This document shows, in pieces, positions 1 through 13,600 of a stretch of 64,000 bases of DNA. The position numbers and the translations under genes are program-made. The stretch is taken from positions 5,737,504 through 5,801,503 of the forward strand of contig OZ036008.1 of NCBI GenBank assembly GCA_964035015.1. The letters run 5' to 3'. The stretch comes from Corallium rubrum. Its lineage: Eukaryota; Cnidaria; Anthozoa; Scleralcyonacea; Coralliidae. Positions within the stretch are counted from its first letter, which is position 1, and each line of letters starts with the position of its first letter. The notes below the pieces were generated by a model. It was not told the origin of the DNA. It made no database searches and saw only the letters and a program-made list of their open reading frames with translations.

Positions 1-1
1 A

Positions 2-882
2 TTATTTCTAGAACGAGAAGGAAAAGGGATTAAAACGGAAAGCAGGTGTACACCATCATTCAGATCATTATTCCGCTGCTGTTTTGCCTCCAGTCCTCTG
101 TCATCCTCAAGTATGGTTTATAGTATAACCCTGGAGGACACACCTAATGATGGTCTATCATTTGTGAGCAATGATGCTGTAGAATCACTTCATTTCAGTC
201 CACTATCTCCGAACTTTAACTACAATTTGTGGACAGAACATTTACCTGTATTACCTGGGTTTACTAATGGGGATTTACAGGACAGTCAAACAACGGGTTC
301 ACATGGGAGTGCCGCAAGCACACTCTCTGTGCCTAGTTCAATAATTATGAATAAAGACATTTCTCAACTGGCAGTGAGTAAATCACCATCGGTTCATGGA
401 ACAGAAATTCCTTATTTGCAAGAAAGTGATGGTCGATTAAGACAAGAGAATACAGCCAAAGCCGTGCAAATAGCAGATCTAGGGATAAGGAAATGTAAGA
501 AAATTTTACATTACCTCACGTTACGTTGCATTACAGTACATTACGTTACGTACGTTACATTACATTACATTACATTACGTTACATTACATCACGTTACGT
601 TATGTTACGTTACATTACATTACATTACATTACATTACATTACATTACGTTGCGTTGCGTTGCGTTGCGCTGCGTTGCGTTGCGTTACATTACGTTACAT
701 TGGAACGAATGAATGAATGAATGAATAAAATTATCTTAGACACTTAATATAAGTTCTAGTCAATGTGGCGTAAGAGTTACTTTTGGTGGAAATGGATGCG
801 GTTAACTATCTTATTGTCTATTTTTTATTAAACGAGGTACTGATTTGTGTTTACAGATGCAGAACTTGGAGATGCTGTTTAA
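2..882 (+). CDS. 3' end of an unidentified gene (partial, two exons inferred)
   Basis: The plus-strand frame is open from position 2 through about 494 with no start required, so this is probably an internal exon of a gene that begins outside the window. A good donor (AAAT|GTAAGA) lies at 494/495. An acceptor (TTTACAG) at 851-856 joins in phase to a short last exon, 857-882, which ends in TAA. Joined, the C-terminus reads as a short helix-like stretch ending Tyr-Ala-Glu-Leu-Gly-Asp-Ala-Val. The visible part, about 172 residues, is rich in Ser, Thr and Pro with no domain I recognise. The frame past 494 runs into a TTACA/TTACG array and is not protein-like there, which supports splicing at 494. 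The function is unknown; the exon call rests only on frame and splice consensus. Confidence 0.45.
508..708. repeat. TTACA/TTACG/TTGCG pentanucleotide array
   Basis: About 40 pentamers, mostly TTACA and TTACG and shifting to TTGCG near the 3' end, lie in the inferred last intron of the upstream gene. The open frames across it are artefacts of the repeat. Confidence 0.9.
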
Positions 883-1747
883 AGACTAGTCCTTATCTGT
901 ATCAGAAAGAATATTGAATTTGGTCAAAGCCATGAACCAAGCTATGGTTTGAGAAATGTCCCAACGGTTCCTTTGCACCAACCCTCAAAAGAAAACATGC
1001 ACTCTCAGTGACAACAGTGATGGCTAATAATGTGGCCACGCATAGAAGCTCTCAGTAACGAGGGAAAATTAGTCAAGATTTGAGAAGAGGGGATACAGAA
1101 TGGAGAACGGTGAACTAAATGAAGTGCTATTTGGAGTAAAAGACCTTAAAATAAAGAATATCAGATTTGAAAACAAACCAGAAAAGATTTTAATGACTGG
1201 TCGACTTTAGCAAAGAGAAAAGGGCAACATTACTTGGAAGAAACAATCATGCAAAGTAACAGTTGGAGTTTCTGGGAATCCAAAGAAAAGTCTATATGGT
1301 CTATATGTATAATAAAATTCTGGGAACTATTTATGAATATTTTGAAATGGTATACTCAACTGTGTTTTGAGATGGGAACGAGCAAAAATGGAAATGGTTT
1401 GACGGTTACCTTAACAGATTTTGTTTTTATAAGTTATTTAAATACCTGTTGTTGTCGTCGAGGCACTCGGGGAGTTGTATCGGAAAATGTGTGTGTGGAG
1501 AAAAATATTTTTGTGATGAAAAAAATACTTATAGTTTAAACTTTAAACCATATTGCGCTGGTCCGAAATAAAACTTGAAGTCTTGTTTATATATCTGTAT
1601 AGGCTGGATACTACAGCAATACATTCCCTACAATTGATTTATTTTTATTTATTTATTTACAAAGCTTCCACCGAAAGATGTGGGAAACACAACAGAGCAT
1701 GGCTCCAAATTAAGTGTCTCCTTAAATTGTGTTAGGAGGACTATAAA
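883..1747. other. Intergenic, nothing recognised
   Basis: AT-rich sequence with only short chance frames. No repeat, domain or RNA was recognised. It follows the inferred stop of the upstream gene and may include its 3' UTR. Confidence 0.4.
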
Positions 1748-2044
1748 ACACCGCTGCCAAACGTCGAGAATGGCCAACGACAAAACAGGCAATGAAGACT
1801 ATTAAGCATTAATAAGCAAGGCTCGAATATTCATTTGTGCTTTTTTTAATAAAGGCCATGAAATTACGAAGGGGCCATACCAAAACTATTTGAAGCTATT
1901 AATAAAGCAGCTATACAGCAAATACTAACCTTAAAATTTCGGTAGTTTTCTCAAATTTTGCAAGAAACGAGCGGAAAGATATAATATTTTCCCGCTCTTT
2001 TTTGTCGGAAGTTTGGGCATGCGCAGAAGGTTCGGTAGCGGTAT
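1748..2044. mobile_element. MITE, ACACCGCTGCC family, copy 1
   Basis: It starts ACACCGCTGCC and ends with a diverged complement (GGTAGCGGTAT). The interior shares several blocks with 26320-26673, including TATTCATTTGTG and AAATTACGAAGGGG. The two loci are therefore copies of one non-autonomous family. Target duplications are not clear here. Confidence 0.5.
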
Positions 2045-3240
2045 TTGGACTTTGGAGTCAATAGGACTTTGGAGTCAATAGCAGCGCTAGCTTGGATTAT
2101 GAGAATCAAGTTTAAATTTTTTCGAGCTATTTTCCTCATGCAGTCTCGATTATAACTAGCTCTTAGATTATAAATTTCTAGCTAAACTGCATTTGAAAGC
2201 CATTTATCATCGAGAATGGTTTGAAAATACCTCGAAGGTTGTAAAAAATATCTGGTTTTCGACCCACTTCACGATGTTTTGACATCAGATAATACGCAGC
2301 TTCATTTAGTTTCTGATTTTGGTGCTAGAGCTGTGATTGATGTGGAATGTATTACTGTAATAAGCAGCCGTTATAGTGGAGAGGACCGTTATAGTGGGGA
2401 GGAAGAATACAGGAACAACGAAAAAGACCGAGACAAGAACGGCTGCGAAAGAAGTACTCTTATTCAATCTCGTGTTTGCGTGTGCGGTGAAGGTTTACTC
2501 TGATTTAATTATGGTTTTGATGCATGTTAAGTAAGAAAAGACAGTGGAGAGCAATGAGGACAATGAGCCCACAGACCATTCCACTGACTGTTTTTCGTTC
2601 TAACATGTACCTAAACCGTAAATTAACTCTCAGAGTTACTCGTAAAATCTCGTCATGTTCACCGCCTTTGCACACTATGATTGACAGTCGTGTTAACCAA
2701 ACATAGCCAACTTCTGAGTTGCTGGTTATGAAGACCAGTGCTGAAGAATACAAGATTTGGCTAGCAAAATTTTATGATTTTTTTTAAGAGACGAGAATTG
2801 TAAATAGTATTATAAAGAATAAAAATTCTATTTTAAGTTTATTGTAGTTTTTTTCTGCGAGCGGTAAAGGTGCGAGAAGTCCAGCGGGTGTTCGCAGGAA
2901 CATACTCTCAGGAATTTTTTTAATTGTTGCGTTTCTTAATTTGTCTTCGAAATGCTGGTGATGATTTTGAGGGAGCAGTTACACGCAGCCGTGGCAATAG
3001 AAGCATTCCGAAAAATGTTGAGCAGTTCATTTCCTAACTTTTACCAATTCAAGTAATTCCTCTAAAAACTGCTAACTTCCTCGAAATGTAAGCAGGGGCG
3101 TCGGAGTTATGATTAACAAAGTCACTAACCCTAGCTAACCCACGACTTTGAATAAAGATATAATAGAGAAATTTGAATGCAGATATTCAATGTCCGGAAA
3201 AGTGTTGTCTCTTGAGTATTTTGTGACGTTTTGGGACCTT
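2045..3240. other. Intergenic, nothing coding recognised
   Basis: Just before and across its left edge (about 2043-2075) a 16-bp unit, ACTTTGGAGTCAATAG, occurs twice in direct tandem. No gene, RNA or transposon terminus was recognised in the rest. Confidence 0.35.
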
Positions 3241-3247
3241 TAGAATT

Positions 3248-3375
3248 CTGTAAATCCTTGTCCTAAAATGCAGGAAATGGCATTTCAGAGACTCTAGATT
3301 TCAAAATTTCCCCCGGCCCCCCCAAAAAATTTTGCCCCCCCCCCCCCCCCCCCACTTTTAGTGTCGCTCCGACGC
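3248..3375. repeat. Interspersed repeat fragment with 19-C run
   Basis: The block AGGAAATGGCATTTC...GACTCTA.ATTTCAAAATTTC, followed by C-rich sequence and a run of 19 C (3335-3353), recurs near 28675-28750 and, inverted, near 6000-6055. It is a dispersed repeat of unknown class. Confidence 0.55.
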
Positions 3376-4631
3376 CTGTAATTAAGTAACCAATAGGATG
3401 AAAGCAGGAAGTGTAAAGTAGTTTGAATTGGCAATTTAAATTTATCAACGAACTTCTTCAACTATTTGAGTAACTCATCAAAATGATCAGATGAATTGGT
3501 AGAACATACGAAATGAATTGTTCAACCTTTTTTTCGGAACGCTTCTATGGCCACGACAGTAAGAGAAACGTAAACTCACAAACAACACAATTGTTGCGTG
3601 CATACATATTGGCACGCACGTATGCGCAAAACGAGGAAACGTTTCCCCCACTCCCCTTTTTTGGGTCTACGCCAGGCGACTGGCAAATTTACTCAGCAGG
3701 GCTCTTGTAAACACTGTGGTTTCCAAATGTAAACATTTTCCGAGAGAGAATGTCCAAGGTCCGATCTGCGTCCCTGAAAAATTCCCCTCAACGTGTTTAT
3801 TAAAGTTGTCTTTGTCACTGAAAACTCTTCCCAGAATTCATAACAATTCGATCTGACAATTTAATAGGAAACCAGCTAACCAGGAAATGTCGTTTCCGCG
3901 TCCGGAGACAAGGACAAGCCCTGTGTTGGCGTGGTTCCTTTTTACGCAACTTCTGACCGACACAAAAAATCTCCTGTTTGCTAGCCGGTATGAAAACCGT
4001 TTTTTTAGTCAACGACTTTGAAACTGCCCCGACGTAAACCAAACTATGCCCAGCTGGAACCCCAGAAGGCACTCAGCGGGGTAAATACTGTAAATTCCAC
4101 CCGCTGTCTTTCCGACTTCTGTTTGACAAGGAAGTGAAATTAATATAATAAGAACTGTCGAATAACCCATTATGACGTCACCATATGACGCCTGAACCAA
4201 AGCGTACACGGTGCATTTGTTTTTTTGGCCTGGGAACTAACAACCTTTTGCAAGAAAAAAAACAAAAGGTATCTTCAACTCTGGGAAATATTTGTTGGAA
4301 AACTCAGAATTTTTTATCTGTTAATCCATTCTAAGCTGAGATTAGAGAGTATTGGTTTGCAAGAAGTTAAAATCAAAGTTTTTGAGCAAGGCAGGGGTGA
4401 TTCATGAGTGGAAAAGCTGTTGGTCGACTTCGAAATAAATGTCTCTACAAATATGACCTTTAATGGGGCTTCGCGTGAGTAAATACTGCACTAGGAAACA
4501 CAGTTGTTGATTTTATATAATTTGACACTTCAGAGCTACTTATTTTAGTCTAACTCTGAACGTTGGCGCGTCAGCAATTGACAAGATCTTGTAATCCTTT
4601 TTGATAGCGGTGTTAGATTACTCTGTCATTG
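3376..4631. other. Upstream region of the SAM/RA gene
   Basis: No coding sequence was recognised. The region should hold the promoter and 5' UTR of the gene starting at 4632, and perhaps a non-coding exon. I found no convincing TATA box or initiator to mark a start site. Confidence 0.35.
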
Positions 4632-7600
4632 ATGACTAGTCACACTCGGCTGTTCGACGAAAAAGGTCGCCTTTTGCCTCCGGAACAGTGCAATATCAAG
4701 CCACTCGAGTCTCTTACGAAAGACCGTGCAAAAACCCCTTCTCGGCGCTCGCCTTCGAGGCATGGGAAGAACGACACAGGAAATGATCCCAGTTCGTCCA
4801 CGAAGCTCCCACATTTTGTGCAAGAAGTAAATAAGGCCAACGTAGCTCGCCTCTCGAGTCCTATCGCTTCAAGAGTTGATTCAACATCATTGAAACAAGA
4901 CGATTGGGCAAATAATGATTTCACGAATGGACTAGACAAGCCCAAAGAAGTCAAACATTTCAGTTCCTCTACTTCTTCCGCAAAAGCGGTGATATGTAGG
5001 TAAGGTTAAACGAACAATGAGTCTGACAGTGTGTATGTAAGTTGCTGTTTACAAGTGTAAAACTGCGAATTATTGTATTTAAATGTATTACAGCTGTAAA
5101 TCTTCGAGCGAGAGCAGTATTGGGTAATAATGGCAGAAAGCATTTCAGTTATTTTAAGTGATAAATATATAAAACAAAGAATAATGAAAGGGTGAATATT
5201 TATTATTGTTCCTTTTATATAATCACAGTTCACGTTCTGCCACAAATTATCAACGGAACAAGATGGAATCGAATGAGGAAATAGACGAAGAGAAATCAAA
5301 AATTAAGGTATTGTCTGAACACACTGACTTTTAGTTCGTTCTGGTAAACATTCCAACTAACAATCTTTGTTTATCTCACGATATTCATTAGCTTCCATGG
5401 CGCTTTTGTTTAACTTAGTTGTTTCAAATTAGATCATTATTTTAAGTGTTCTAAATACCATTAAGCTCACGGAATATTTAGCCAATATTTCTGAAATTTC
5501 AGATGTCCTGGTTTTCATCTGACCATGTTTTGCCTAATCTTGTGTTTAATTAATTTCTCAATTTTAATTCCTAACATTAATTTAATTTGTGTAAACAGTC
5601 AATGAAGCTGTTTATAGACAGCAAAATCATCTCATATTAATAATAGCCTGGTATTATGCTGAAATCTCGACTGTATGGACTGAGACTGAAGTCTTGACGG
5701 AGTGAGACTGAAGTTAGTCTTGTCTGTATGGACCAAGGCTGAAGTCTTGACTTGACTATACCAAGGTTGGAATCATTGCAGCACGTCCGTCACACATTTT
5801 ATGCCAAGTAAATAAGTATAGATTTTCATACACCAGGCTAAAAAAATTATAAAATTCACCATTCGAGAAATTGCACTATATAGCCGCAAAAACCTGGTAA
5901 TAACTATAATACCTCATGCTTTAAATACATAAAATATGTTAACATGTTAGAAAATACCAGGGGAGGATCTAGAAATTTTTTCCACCTTAGGCAAAGCATT
6001 GCTAGGGGGGGTCCAGAAAATTTTTGAAATTTGGACTTCTGAAATGGCATTTTTCCTGCATTCTGATGGGTACTTTGGAGAAAGATTTAAACGTTTTAAA
6101 TTGAGTTTTTAATAGCTCACTCTATCAAACCTGGAAGGTGTCAAAATAAATTTAGGGATAAATTGAATGTTTTATTAGCTATATGTTGACCAGAAATACA
6201 TTTAAAATTATAGAAATTAACAAGGTAAAATCCAATAAATCAAATCCTAAGTATGAAGAGAATTTATTAATAAGCTGCTACACAATTACTATTATTTATA
6301 AATCAAAATTTAAAAAATACTTGTGAGTTGTGATTGATTGATTGTGAACAAACTTTTGCTCATTTGTCTGTTCCATCATTAAATCTTTACACTGGATCTG
6401 AGGATCACGTGTAAAATTACACCAGTAGAAATAAATGTCCTAAGGTTGTGCACCACAGATATGTGGTGGAACATGCCTCGATTCCAACCTGGACTGTATA
6501 GACCAAGGCTGAAGTCTTGCCTGTACATAGACTGAGGTTGAATTCTTGACTGTATGGACCGAGGTTGAAGTCTTGACTGTATGGACCGAGGTTGAAGTCT
6601 TGACTGCATGGACTGAGGCCAAAGTCTTGACTGTATGGACCAAGATTGAATTCTTGACTGTATGGACCAAGGCTGAAGTCTTGACTGTATGGACCGAGAT
6701 TGAATTCTTGACTGTATGGACCAAGGTTGAAGTCTTGACTATATGGACCAAGATTGAATTCTTGACTGTATGGACCAAGGTTGAAGTCTTGACTATATGG
6801 ACCAAGATTGAATTCTTGACTGTATGGACCAAGGTTGAAGTCTTGACTATATGGACCAAGATTGAATTCTTGACTGTATGGACCAAGGTTGAAGTCTTGA
6901 CTATATGGACCAAGATTGAATTCTTGATTGTATGGACCAAGGTTGAAGTCTTGACTATATAGACCAAGATTGAATTCTTGACTGTATGGACCAAGGTTGA
7001 AGTCTTGACTATATGGACCAAGATTGAATTCTTGACTGTATGGACCAAGGTTGAAGTCTTGACTATATGGACCAAGATTGAATTCTTGACTGTATGGACC
7101 AAGGTTGAAGTCTTGACTATATGGACCAAGATTGAATTCTTGACTGTATGGACCAAGGTTGAAGTCTTGACTACATGTATATGGACCAAGATTGAATTCT
7201 TGACTAAATGGACCAAGGTTGAAGTCTTGACTATATGGACCAAGATTGAATTCTTGACTGTATGGACCGAGGCTGAAGTCTTGACTGTATGGACCAAGGC
7301 TGAGTCTTGACTGTATGGACTGAGGCTGAAGTCTTGACTATATGGACCAAGTCTGAAGACTTGACTGTACAGTATAGACCAAAGCTGAAGTCTTGACTGT
7401 ATGTTAATTCTTCCTTCTTTTTGCAGTTGTCTGAAAAATCTGTTTCTCTTTGGACCACTGAAGATGTATGTGTGTGGCTTGATTGTATTCAGCTAAAGAA
7501 TCTCAAAGAGAGTTTTATCAGTAAGTGATTATTGTCATCGAAATATAGTAAGGTTGGATATACTGCTGAAACAGAGAACATAGAAGTCTAAGATTTTGAG

Positions 7601-10600
7601 CAAAGGCCCTTTGTCAGAGAGAAACGATAGGGCCTTCACTCAAAAGAGCTGTCTTTGCTTGAAACATTAGACTTCTACATTATCTGTTTCGGCAGTATAT
7701 CTAACCGTACTATATTTTGACTGTTGTTTCAACACTGCCTACAGTACCCAGCACACTACTTTTATTTCACTAGTGATTATTATAGGGTTTTTTTAAGTTC
7801 TTTGTGATAAGTAAAGAAAGACTTATCGAATTATCGAAATTATCGAATTATCGAAAAACTTCGAATTATCACAAACATGAGCAATGATATAGATCATTCT
7901 ATTGCTTTACATGCCCTGGGCTGGGAGCCACTCAAAATGATGAGGAAAAGGGTAAAAGCAAAAGTGATGTATAAAATTTTAAACAAAATGGGTCCCGAGT
8001 CACTCACTGACCTTTTTACTTAATATAAAAATGAGATGACAAACTATCAACTTCGGGACATTTCAAGTATAAATGTAGTCTTTGCTTACCACAACCGCGT
8101 AACAATATGAAAAACAGTTTCATGTATGACGGTGCTCACCTATGGAACTCTATTCCAAACGAAATCAGGGAGAGTAAATCCTTTTCATGTTTTATAAGGA
8201 AAATTGCTACTCACATTTTTCAATCGTGACAAAAACAAACACTGTATTACTGTAAAAAGTTACTTATTCATAAATTTTGTTACTTATTAGACACTATATC
8301 TCACATCTTGTAAATACTTTGAATATTGCTCTGTTGCTTGTTGGACACTGTAACTGTGCCTCATATTTTGTAAATAAGTTTAAATATTAATTCTTTAAAT
8401 ATTAATAGAGTAATATGGATGAATGAGTTTTGTGGAAATGCCACATAAAAGAAATATTTTGCGTGGTGTTTCCACAGGGCTTATTTATTTATATAACTTT
8501 AAATATTGTATTCCTATTTTTTACACACCCCTTGTGGAAATCAGCTTCGGTTGACGGGGTCAGCATGGTTAAATAAAGTTATTCTATCTATCTTCTATCT
8601 AAGTAATGGTGGTGATGATAATTATGATGACAATGGTTATCATGATGATGATGATGATGGTCATGTGATGCTGATAATGATAATGATGGTGGTGAGTAAT
8701 GATAATAATGATGATGATGGTGATGATGATGATGACAACAATGATTATTGGTGATGATAATGATGATAGTGGTGGTGGTGGTGATGGTGATAGTGCTTGT
8801 GGTACAGCTCTGCTGATAATGGTGATAATGATGACAAGATGATGATGATGATCATGATGATGATTGTTTTTAAACTTTATTTTTATTTCATTTGAAAATA
8901 GGTCAAGGTGTTACTGGCAAAAACCTTCTTGACCTGAATTATGAAACATTAGGTGAGCTAAAGAGAAACATTTTCATACTTATAACATTGACCTTTTTTA
9001 ATTAAACATATATTTATTTTATCTTTAGATGAGCTCAATCTATCAAATTCAAGTGAGGATAGAGAACATTTTCTTGCCGAGGTTTACAATCTTCAACAAG
9101 AAAATGGACAGGTTGATGATGAAGAAGTGGATAAAGAGATAGAAGGTAGGTGGATAATTGTTACACTGACTCCCCCTCTTTGGAATCCCTATATATAATG
9201 ATCCACAGCTGCCCTTCAGTATACATTAGTGGCTGTTCACAAAATCTGTGACAGTGTTTTCATGGATTTTTCACACCCCCTGTGATGCTGTGTGACAGAT
9301 GTAATCACCCCCCCCCTCCCCTTCAAAAATATGTGACTTTAGGGTAACCCAACCCCCCTACTCCAATGTAAAATGCAGTATTGGCTACATAATAGACTTT
9401 TCTTTGTGTAATAGTAAGAAATATATAGTATCTGTAGTATCTTTAATCGATAGTATCTAAAACTTCAGAAACTGGAAAAAAACATTGCGAGCAACTGCTA
9501 AATTTGATTCTGAATCACGTAAATGATAAAAGTTTGATAAAGATAGCAAAGTTTAAAAGTCAGTTGTTTGCAAGCTGGTACAAGCTGTGTTAGTTAGTAA
9601 TACTCAGAAAAACTCTGAGCTCTAAACAGGACTCGAACCCACAACCTTCTGAATGCTAGCCAGATGCTCTAACCATTGAGCCACTAGAACTCAGATAGTG
9701 GAGCAAGGTTATTTAAGGTATTTATACCTTAGACTGTGCCCAGTCCTCCAGGAACGAGTCTTAACCGCTCGGTTACAAGTACTTGTTGGTCTACAAGTCG
9801 CGTTGCAACAACTGACAATTATTACTAACATCAAGCTGCAATTTCTGAAACTAACTAAAGTTTAAAAGGTCGTATTTTACAAATAATTAATTTATAACAA
9901 GAGTGTATGACTGTATAAATGTACTTTTCTCACCAATAGTGTATTAAAAAATACTTAGTTTTTCAGTCTGTCCATCACGTGACTGTGTTTGTTGTACCCC
10001 TCCCCCCTTGTGACGTTATGAAGTGCACTAAGTGTCCCAATTATGCAGATTTCTGAATGGTATATAATATCAGTCTATTTTGAGGAAGTAAAATGGTAAA
10101 GTGCTGTGTAAGCATTGTTTTAGACAAAGCAAAGTGAAACGGGTGGTTAACCACCGAGAATAGTTTTGATAACGAAATACTGACGTTTTGAGAAGAGCCC
10201 TTTATCAGAGGAAAAAAGATGTACTCTGATGAAGGGCTTCGCTCGAAAAGTCAGTATTTCGTTATCAAAAGTAAACTACTTTATTTTGAGGTAAACTACG
10301 CTATTTTGAGGAAGATTGTGAAAATTTGAGCCCTAACCCGGAAGAAGGATACTGGAAAATATTATGCAAATATTAGGCTCGGGAAATGCCGCCTCTTTGA
10401 CGTTCGTTACTTGCTTTCGTGCCAAAACGAGATTAATCTGATAAAAAAGATACTCATTTCTTACTTTATTACATTCTCAGGCCTGTGATACATTAGTCGA
10501 GGAGAAGCGGGAAAAAGTCGACCACGTAGCACCCCCACTACACAATAGTTTTAACTCCAGTTTATAATAGGCTGATGGAACATTGCTAGGTCAGTCGTAC

Positions 10601-13600
10601 TCACAAATTGTGGAGTCAGTGGCCTGCTACATAGAGGGGGTGGGTGGTCCCTTAGTTAGACCCAAAATTTGTGAGTACGACTGACCGAGCAATGTTCTAT
10701 GGGCATCAGCCTATTATAATCTGGAGTCAAAACTATTGTGTAGTGAGGGTGCTACGTGGTCGACTTTTTCTCGTTTCTCCTCAACTAAACGGCGTATTTT
10801 TCATGCGCCGTATAAAATACCTAATACAGTATTAGGGTCGACCCAAATTATGAAACTGATTGTTCCGGTTGAGTTATGCGGCGTATTTTTGGCGTATTTA
10901 ATAAGTCGAACTTTTTACAAGTTCTCGAGTTGTAGGCTTGGAAACGATGTTATATTTATCGTATTATCACATTTTTAATTAAATTAAATTAAATTAAATG
11001 TTTGTATTTTATTCGCCATAGCTAATTGAAATGTCGAATCGTATTATACGACTGGGCTCGTCGTATTTAATGGCTCTGTCGAACTTAATGCAAGTGCCAT
11101 ATTTAATGGTTACAGACGGCGTATTTTTCATGAACTTTATTCTCATATTTGTGGCGTAGGAAGCAAGTTGATCTAATTGGAGGGGCACAGCTTCAAAAGG
11201 GCATTTTGTTCAGGGGGTAGGACTTCAAAAGGACACTTGAAACACATAGGGAACTTTTCTGTTGCAAAAAGGGCACTTTACGGCAAAGTTTGGGGCACAT
11301 GCCCCGTTTCTCCGCTGGTTCCTACGCCCCTGACGCTGTTTATCACAGGGCTCAATTAGCTTTCACTATATTACTAAAATTAGGGATGTCGTAACTTAAT
11401 GAGTATTGGTTTTACAATTCAAAATACCTGCGGTATTGGACCAGGATAACTCATAACATAAATTATTAAGTGCTTCATTCTTAATGACGGGAAATGATAA
11501 TTATTAAATTTCCTTCATCTCCAAATCTCCTGAAAGCGATAAATGGCTTTTCTAAGGCTCTGTTTACACGGTTTACATGGAGGTAGGGTGACCCTTCTAC
11601 AAGGGTTGCCCTTTGAAACGAATCAAAAGGTAGCCCTTGTTTACATGGAGGTAGGGTGACCCTTCTAGAAGGGTTGCCCTTTGAAACGAGTCAAAAGATA
11701 GCCCTTGTTTACATGGAGTAGGGTGACCCTTGTAGCAGGGTTAACTCTTATAATTAAGAAAAGGAATAACATTGTTAGGCGAACGAAATAATATAAAGCA
11801 ATCATCAACGTAGCGTCTGTAGAATAGCGGTTTAAATTCAGGAGGACAATCATTTAGCTATTTAGATTCATGATGTGCAAGAAAAATATTAGCAAACAAG
11901 GGACCTAGGGGTGAACCCATGGCAACACCATCGACTTGTTCGTATAAATTTCCATTGAAAAAGAAGTGACAATTTTTAACGGCCAAATTTAAAAGTTTTC
12001 GAAATTCTAGAACGGAAAAACCGTGAAAACGGGTGCTGCCTGAGAAAACATTTTGAACAATAATATCTATAGTTTCATTCAAAGGAATATTAGTAAAAAG
12101 AGAAGTAACGTCAAAGCTAGCCATGAAAACCTCATTGGTGTTAAAATCTAATCCGAGTAATTCATTAACAAAAGAGAAAATATCATCTAGTAGGGTCACA
12201 TTACTTCTGCGTGACCATTTTACTATATTTTCGGTTTACATGTTATTGTTGGTGTCATTTGCTCGATATCTTCAAAAGACTTCACAAGGTGTATAAGAAC
12301 AGGAAGGGCAGCCACAAAATCGTTAAGACATTTTGTCCGGTACGCGTTTTTTTTTTCTCATTGAAACATAACCCGGCTGCCGGGGTCACCCTAGTCTCCC
12401 TCGCAGCCGTTGTTAGGGTCGCCGTCCCAAACTCGCTCCCCACCAGCGGCTGCTCACTCGAGCAACACATTCCCTTTGTATAATGAACCAATGAAATTAC
12501 AGCATTGATCACTGCTAAAATTAAACGCCAGCCTTCTGCGAGCGACGAGGCAAGCGTTGTTGTTGTAAAGCTTGTTTAATCGAAAGCTAATATTTCGAAA
12601 AGTTTAGCTTAGAACATTACAAAATTTACGAAGAATAATGTTTTGACTATGTTCTTTCTGCCCATGCAAACAAAGGTGCGTAAAAGTCAATGTGAAGCGT
12701 GTGGGCATCAGAGAAATATTCAGTTGGCCGTGTTGACACACGGTGTGCTCAAATTATTACCGAAGTCTGAAAATTATCTGCGTACCGCACGGCACTTGAA
12801 ATCACGAATATCTTCAGGAGTATAGCTTAGAACTTCGCCGAATTTTTGAAGAATGCTATTTCGATTATCCTCTTTCACCACATGCAGATAAACAAGCGTT
12901 GAAGTTATGAGCGTCAGGGAAATAAAAGATGTAAACACAAGCCCGACGGAAATGGGGTGAACAACAAGAGAGCGACTAGTATAGTGTGTTTACTTGAAAG
13001 TTAATATTTCGAGTAGTTTAGCTTAGAAGTTCACGAAATTTACGAAGAATGGTATTTTAATTATGTTCTTGCCGCTCATGTCAATAAAAGCGTACGAAAA
13101 CTTTTGAAAAGGCTACAAGTGTTTGCGAAATGTAGCAGGTCCAGGTAGTCTCCTTCGCAGACGTTCAGGTGTGCGTATTAAATTACCAATCGAGAATACT
13201 GCTTCTTCTACGTATTTTAATTTCTTTTCTTCAATGTTGCTCAAGCTAACCGAAGAAATCCTAAGACTTCGTGGGTGAATTACTTGTTCTTGCATATTAA
13301 AAGCTTCACAAGCGGAGAAACCACCACAATAACATGGGCCATGGCCAGAAACCTTTGAGATTGTATCGGCGCTTGGTAAATCAGCTATTTACCACACTCG
13401 GTAGGAAAGTTTACAAACATCAGTATTGCCTTGGACAAATTGGACAACTGCTTTCCGTTGATAGGGATTAAGATCTTTTATTTTAAACGTTTTGAACGTA
13501 AATCACACACTTGCTCGCCATCAAAATACCGAGGCAAGGACACGCCAAGGTGAAGGTCGGCTTTCCAGATTTTGGAAGGCTTGCTCTGATTGGTCAGATG

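Noticed and set aside
6440..7310. Long open frames on both strands (up to 285 codons)
   Set aside because: They are produced by a 27-bp repeat, which never shifts frame; low complexity and no start context.
6480..7405. CRISPR-like array
   Set aside because: Units are contiguous without unique spacers, and the genome is eukaryotic.
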